Assembly: GCF_017877135.1 (NCBI RefSeq)
Contig: NZ_JAGIPH010000006.1
Span: 62,001-126,000, forward strand
Reading direction: 5' to 3'
From: Neorhizobium galegae
GTDB lineage: Bacteria; Pseudomonadota; Alphaproteobacteria; Rhizobiales; Rhizobiaceae
DNA: 64,000 bases
Position 1 is the stretch's first letter; every line of letters starts with the position of its first letter. A program made the position numbers and the translations under genes. A model generated the notes under the pieces. That model worked only from the letters and a program-made list of their open reading frames with translations, searched no databases and had not been told where the DNA came from. This document shows positions 62,431 through 64,000 of this stretch, one piece after another.

Positions 62431-64000
62431 ATGGCGGAAAAACTCGTTATCATCGGCAATGGCATGGCGCCGGGGCGCATGCTGGAAGAGCTGTTTGAAA
62501 AGGCGCCCGGCCTTTACGACGTGACGATCTTCAACGCCGAACCGCGCGTCAACTATGACCGCATCATGCTCTCGCCGGTTCTCTCGGGCGAAAAGGCATA
62601 TAGTGACATCGTCATCCATGATGACGCCTGGTACGCCGCGCATGGCGTGACGCTGCACAAGGGCGCAAAAGTCACCGGCATCGACCGGCAGGCGAAAACC
62701 GTGACATCGGCAAACGGCATCTCGGCCGCTTACGACAAGCTTGTGATCGCCACCGGTTCCCTCCCCTTCATCATCCCGGTGCCCGGTCGCCAGTTGCCCG
62801 GCGTTCTCGCCTACCGCGATCTCGATGACGTGGACGCCATGCTGGAGATCGCCAAGGGCAAAGGCCGCGCCATCGTCATCGGTGCGGGCCTTCTCGGGCT
62901 TGAAGCGGCTTACGGACTGAAGCGACAGGGCATGGAGGTGACCGTCATTCACCTCAACCCGACCATCATGGACCGCCAGCTCGATCCGCCCGCCGCCTAT
63001 CTTCTCGAAAAGGCGCTGAACGAGCGCGGCATCGAGATCATCACCAAGGCCAATACCAAGCGGATTCTCGGCACGGAAAAGGTTGAAGGCATCGAGCTGG
63101 AAGACGGCCGGGTGATCTTCGGCGACATGGTGGTCATGGCCGTCGGTATTCGCCCGGCTGCAGGTCTTGCCAAAGAGGCGGGGCTTGCCGTCAACCGCGG
63201 CATCGTGGTGGACGATGGCATGATGACCTCGGATGCCTCGATCTTCGCGCTTGGCGAATGCGCCGAACATCGCGGCATCTGTTACGGGCTCGTTGCACCG
63301 CTTTACGAGAGCGCGCGCATTCTCGCCCACCGGCTGACCGGCGGCACCGCCGAGTATCAGGGCTCCGTCGTCAACACCAAGCTCAAGGTTACCGGCATCA
63401 ATCTCTTCTCCGCCGGCGATTTTGCCGAAGCGCCCGACCGCGAGGAAATCGTTCTGCGCGATGCCTCCGCCGGCATCTACAAGCGCCTTGTCCTGAAGGA
63501 AAACCGCATTATCGGCGCTGTGCTCTATGGCGAGACGGCGGATGGTTCCTGGTTCTTTGATCTTCTGAAGAAGGGCACTGATATCTCGCAAATGCGCGAT
63601 ACCCTGATTTTTGGCCAGTCCTACCAGGGGGGTGCCCCGCTGGACCCTATGGCGGCCGTTGCAGCCTTGCCGGATGATGCGGAAATCTGCGGCTGCAACG
63701 GCGTCTGCAAGGGCAAGATCACGGCGGCGATAACCGGCAAGGGCTTGACGACGCTGGACGGCGTGCGTGCCCACACGAAAGCTTCTGCCTCCTGCGGCAA
63801 TTGCACCGGTCTTGTCGAGCAATTGATGGCACTGACGCTGGGCGACGCCTACAACCCTGCCGCCGTCACGCCGATCTGCACCTGCACCGAGCTTGGCCAC
63901 GACGATGTGCGCCGCCTGATCAAGGCCAAGGGGCTGAAGACGATCCCGGCCGTGATGCAGGAACTGGAGTGGAAAACCTCCTGCGGCTGCGCCAAGTGCC
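62431..64000 (+). CDS. nirB: Nitrite reductase large subunit, N-terminal part (runs off window)
   Basis: The frame from ATG 62431 stays open to the window end (523 codons seen). It starts MAEKLVIIGNGMAPGRMLEE (FAD-binding motif) and has a second dinucleotide motif IVIGAGLLGLEAAYGL. The [2Fe-2S] BFD-like motifs are CGCNGVCKGK with CGNCTG, followed by CTCTELGHDDVRRL and CGCAKC. It reduces nitrite to ammonia with NAD(P)H; the siroheme part lies beyond the window. It starts 5 bases after nrtD. Confidence 0.93.
   Translation, partial: MAEKLVIIGNGMAPGRMLEELFEKAPGLYDVTIFNAEPRVNYDRIMLSPVLSGEKAYSDIVIHDDAWYAAHGVTLHKGAKVTGIDRQAKTVTSANGISAAYDKLVIATGSLPFIIPVPGRQLPGVLAYRDLDDVDAMLEIAKGKGRAIVIGAGLLGLEAAYGLKRQGMEVTVIHLNPTIMDRQLDPPAAYLLEKALNERGIEIITKANTKRILGTEKVEGIELEDGRVIFGDMVVMAVGIRPAAGLAKEAGLAVNRGIVVDDGMMTSDASIFALGECAEHRGICYGLVAPLYESARILAHRLTGGTAEYQGSVVNTKLKVTGINLFSAGDFAEAPDREEIVLRDASAGIYKRLVLKENRIIGAVLYGETADGSWFFDLLKKGTDISQMRDTLIFGQSYQGGAPLDPMAAVAALPDDAEICGCNGVCKGKITAAITGKGLTTLDGVRAHTKASASCGNCTGLVEQLMALTLGDAYNPAAVTPICTCTELGHDDVRRLIKAKGLKTIPAVMQELEWKTSCGCAKC

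Noticed and set aside
1-64000. tRNA, rRNA, prophage, transposase or integrase genes
   Set aside because: Nothing with cloverleaf features, tRNA 3' ends or transposase/integrase motifs was recognised. A covariance search would be needed to exclude small RNAs.

Overview
The window reads as one stretch of a high-GC alphaproteobacterial genome, most likely a member of the Rhizobiaceae (Rhizobium, Agrobacterium, Ensifer and relatives). This rests on codon use, the dominance of ABC transporters, the short palindromic intergenic repeats typical of rhizobia, and the nasT/nasS and biuret-hydrolase genes. About 50 genes are present, most in long operons joined by 4-base ATGA or GTGA overlaps. I saw no tRNA, rRNA, CRISPR array, phage or IS element.

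Layout. 1-7: end of a histidine kinase, an allophanate hydrolase (atzF), a vWA-domain secreted protein, an SDR dehydrogenase, and a MarR-MFS-HlyD efflux operon (to 8.2 kb). 8.2-19.0 kb: spermidine/putrescine-type ABC transporter plus hydantoinase/oxoprolinase subunits and a MalT-like LuxR regulator. 19.3-21.1 kb: three overlapping genes, namely a 71-codon ORF, a degenerate EAL protein and a small membrane protein. 21.1-22.7 kb: gene-poor DNA ending in a cobalamin riboswitch and a 26-codon leader ORF. 22.7-25.5 kb: B12/cobalt-type ABC transporter. 25.6-29.5 kb: peroxiredoxin, MarR regulator, glutaminase, PLP ammonia-lyase. 29.6-39.8 kb: a nitrogen-compound locus with a second AtzF-like protein, GntR regulator, AtzH-like protein, MTHFSD-like protein, two isochorismatase-family hydrolases and a complete BMP-type ABC transporter. 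40-44 kb: alpha-glucosidase, CoA-transferase, single-domain response regulator. 44.0-55.2 kb: an eight-gene operon with M14 peptidase, dipeptide-type ABC transporter, biotin carboxylase-BCCP, KipI-KipA fusion and PxpA; a GntR regulator is divergent. 56.3-64.0 kb: nasT-nasS and the nitrate/nitrite assimilation operon nrtABD-nirB, which runs off the end.

Theme. Most of the window scavenges nitrogen from poor sources: nitrate, glutamine, cyclic amides (oxoproline or hydantoin type) and biuret/triuret-type compounds. I find sigma-54 promoters in front of nrtA, the BMP operon and atzF. The last two, 37 kb apart, also share the 11-base motif ATTGCATACAA, which suggests one regulon.

Most interesting points. 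(1) The AtzF-like protein inside the biuret-type locus has alanine where the amidase nucleophile serine should be, while the distant AtzF keeps the full Ser-cisSer-Lys triad. (2) Two different hydrolases of the BiuH family sit with AtzH-like and MTHFSD-like proteins in one sigma-54 operon. (3) The nrt leader combines a sigma-54 promoter, an ANTAR-type hexaloop hairpin and a terminator. (4) The cobalamin riboswitch leads directly into a small ORF with a strong ribosome binding site. (5) Repeats or hairpins sit at the binding-protein/permease junction of all four catabolic ABC operons.
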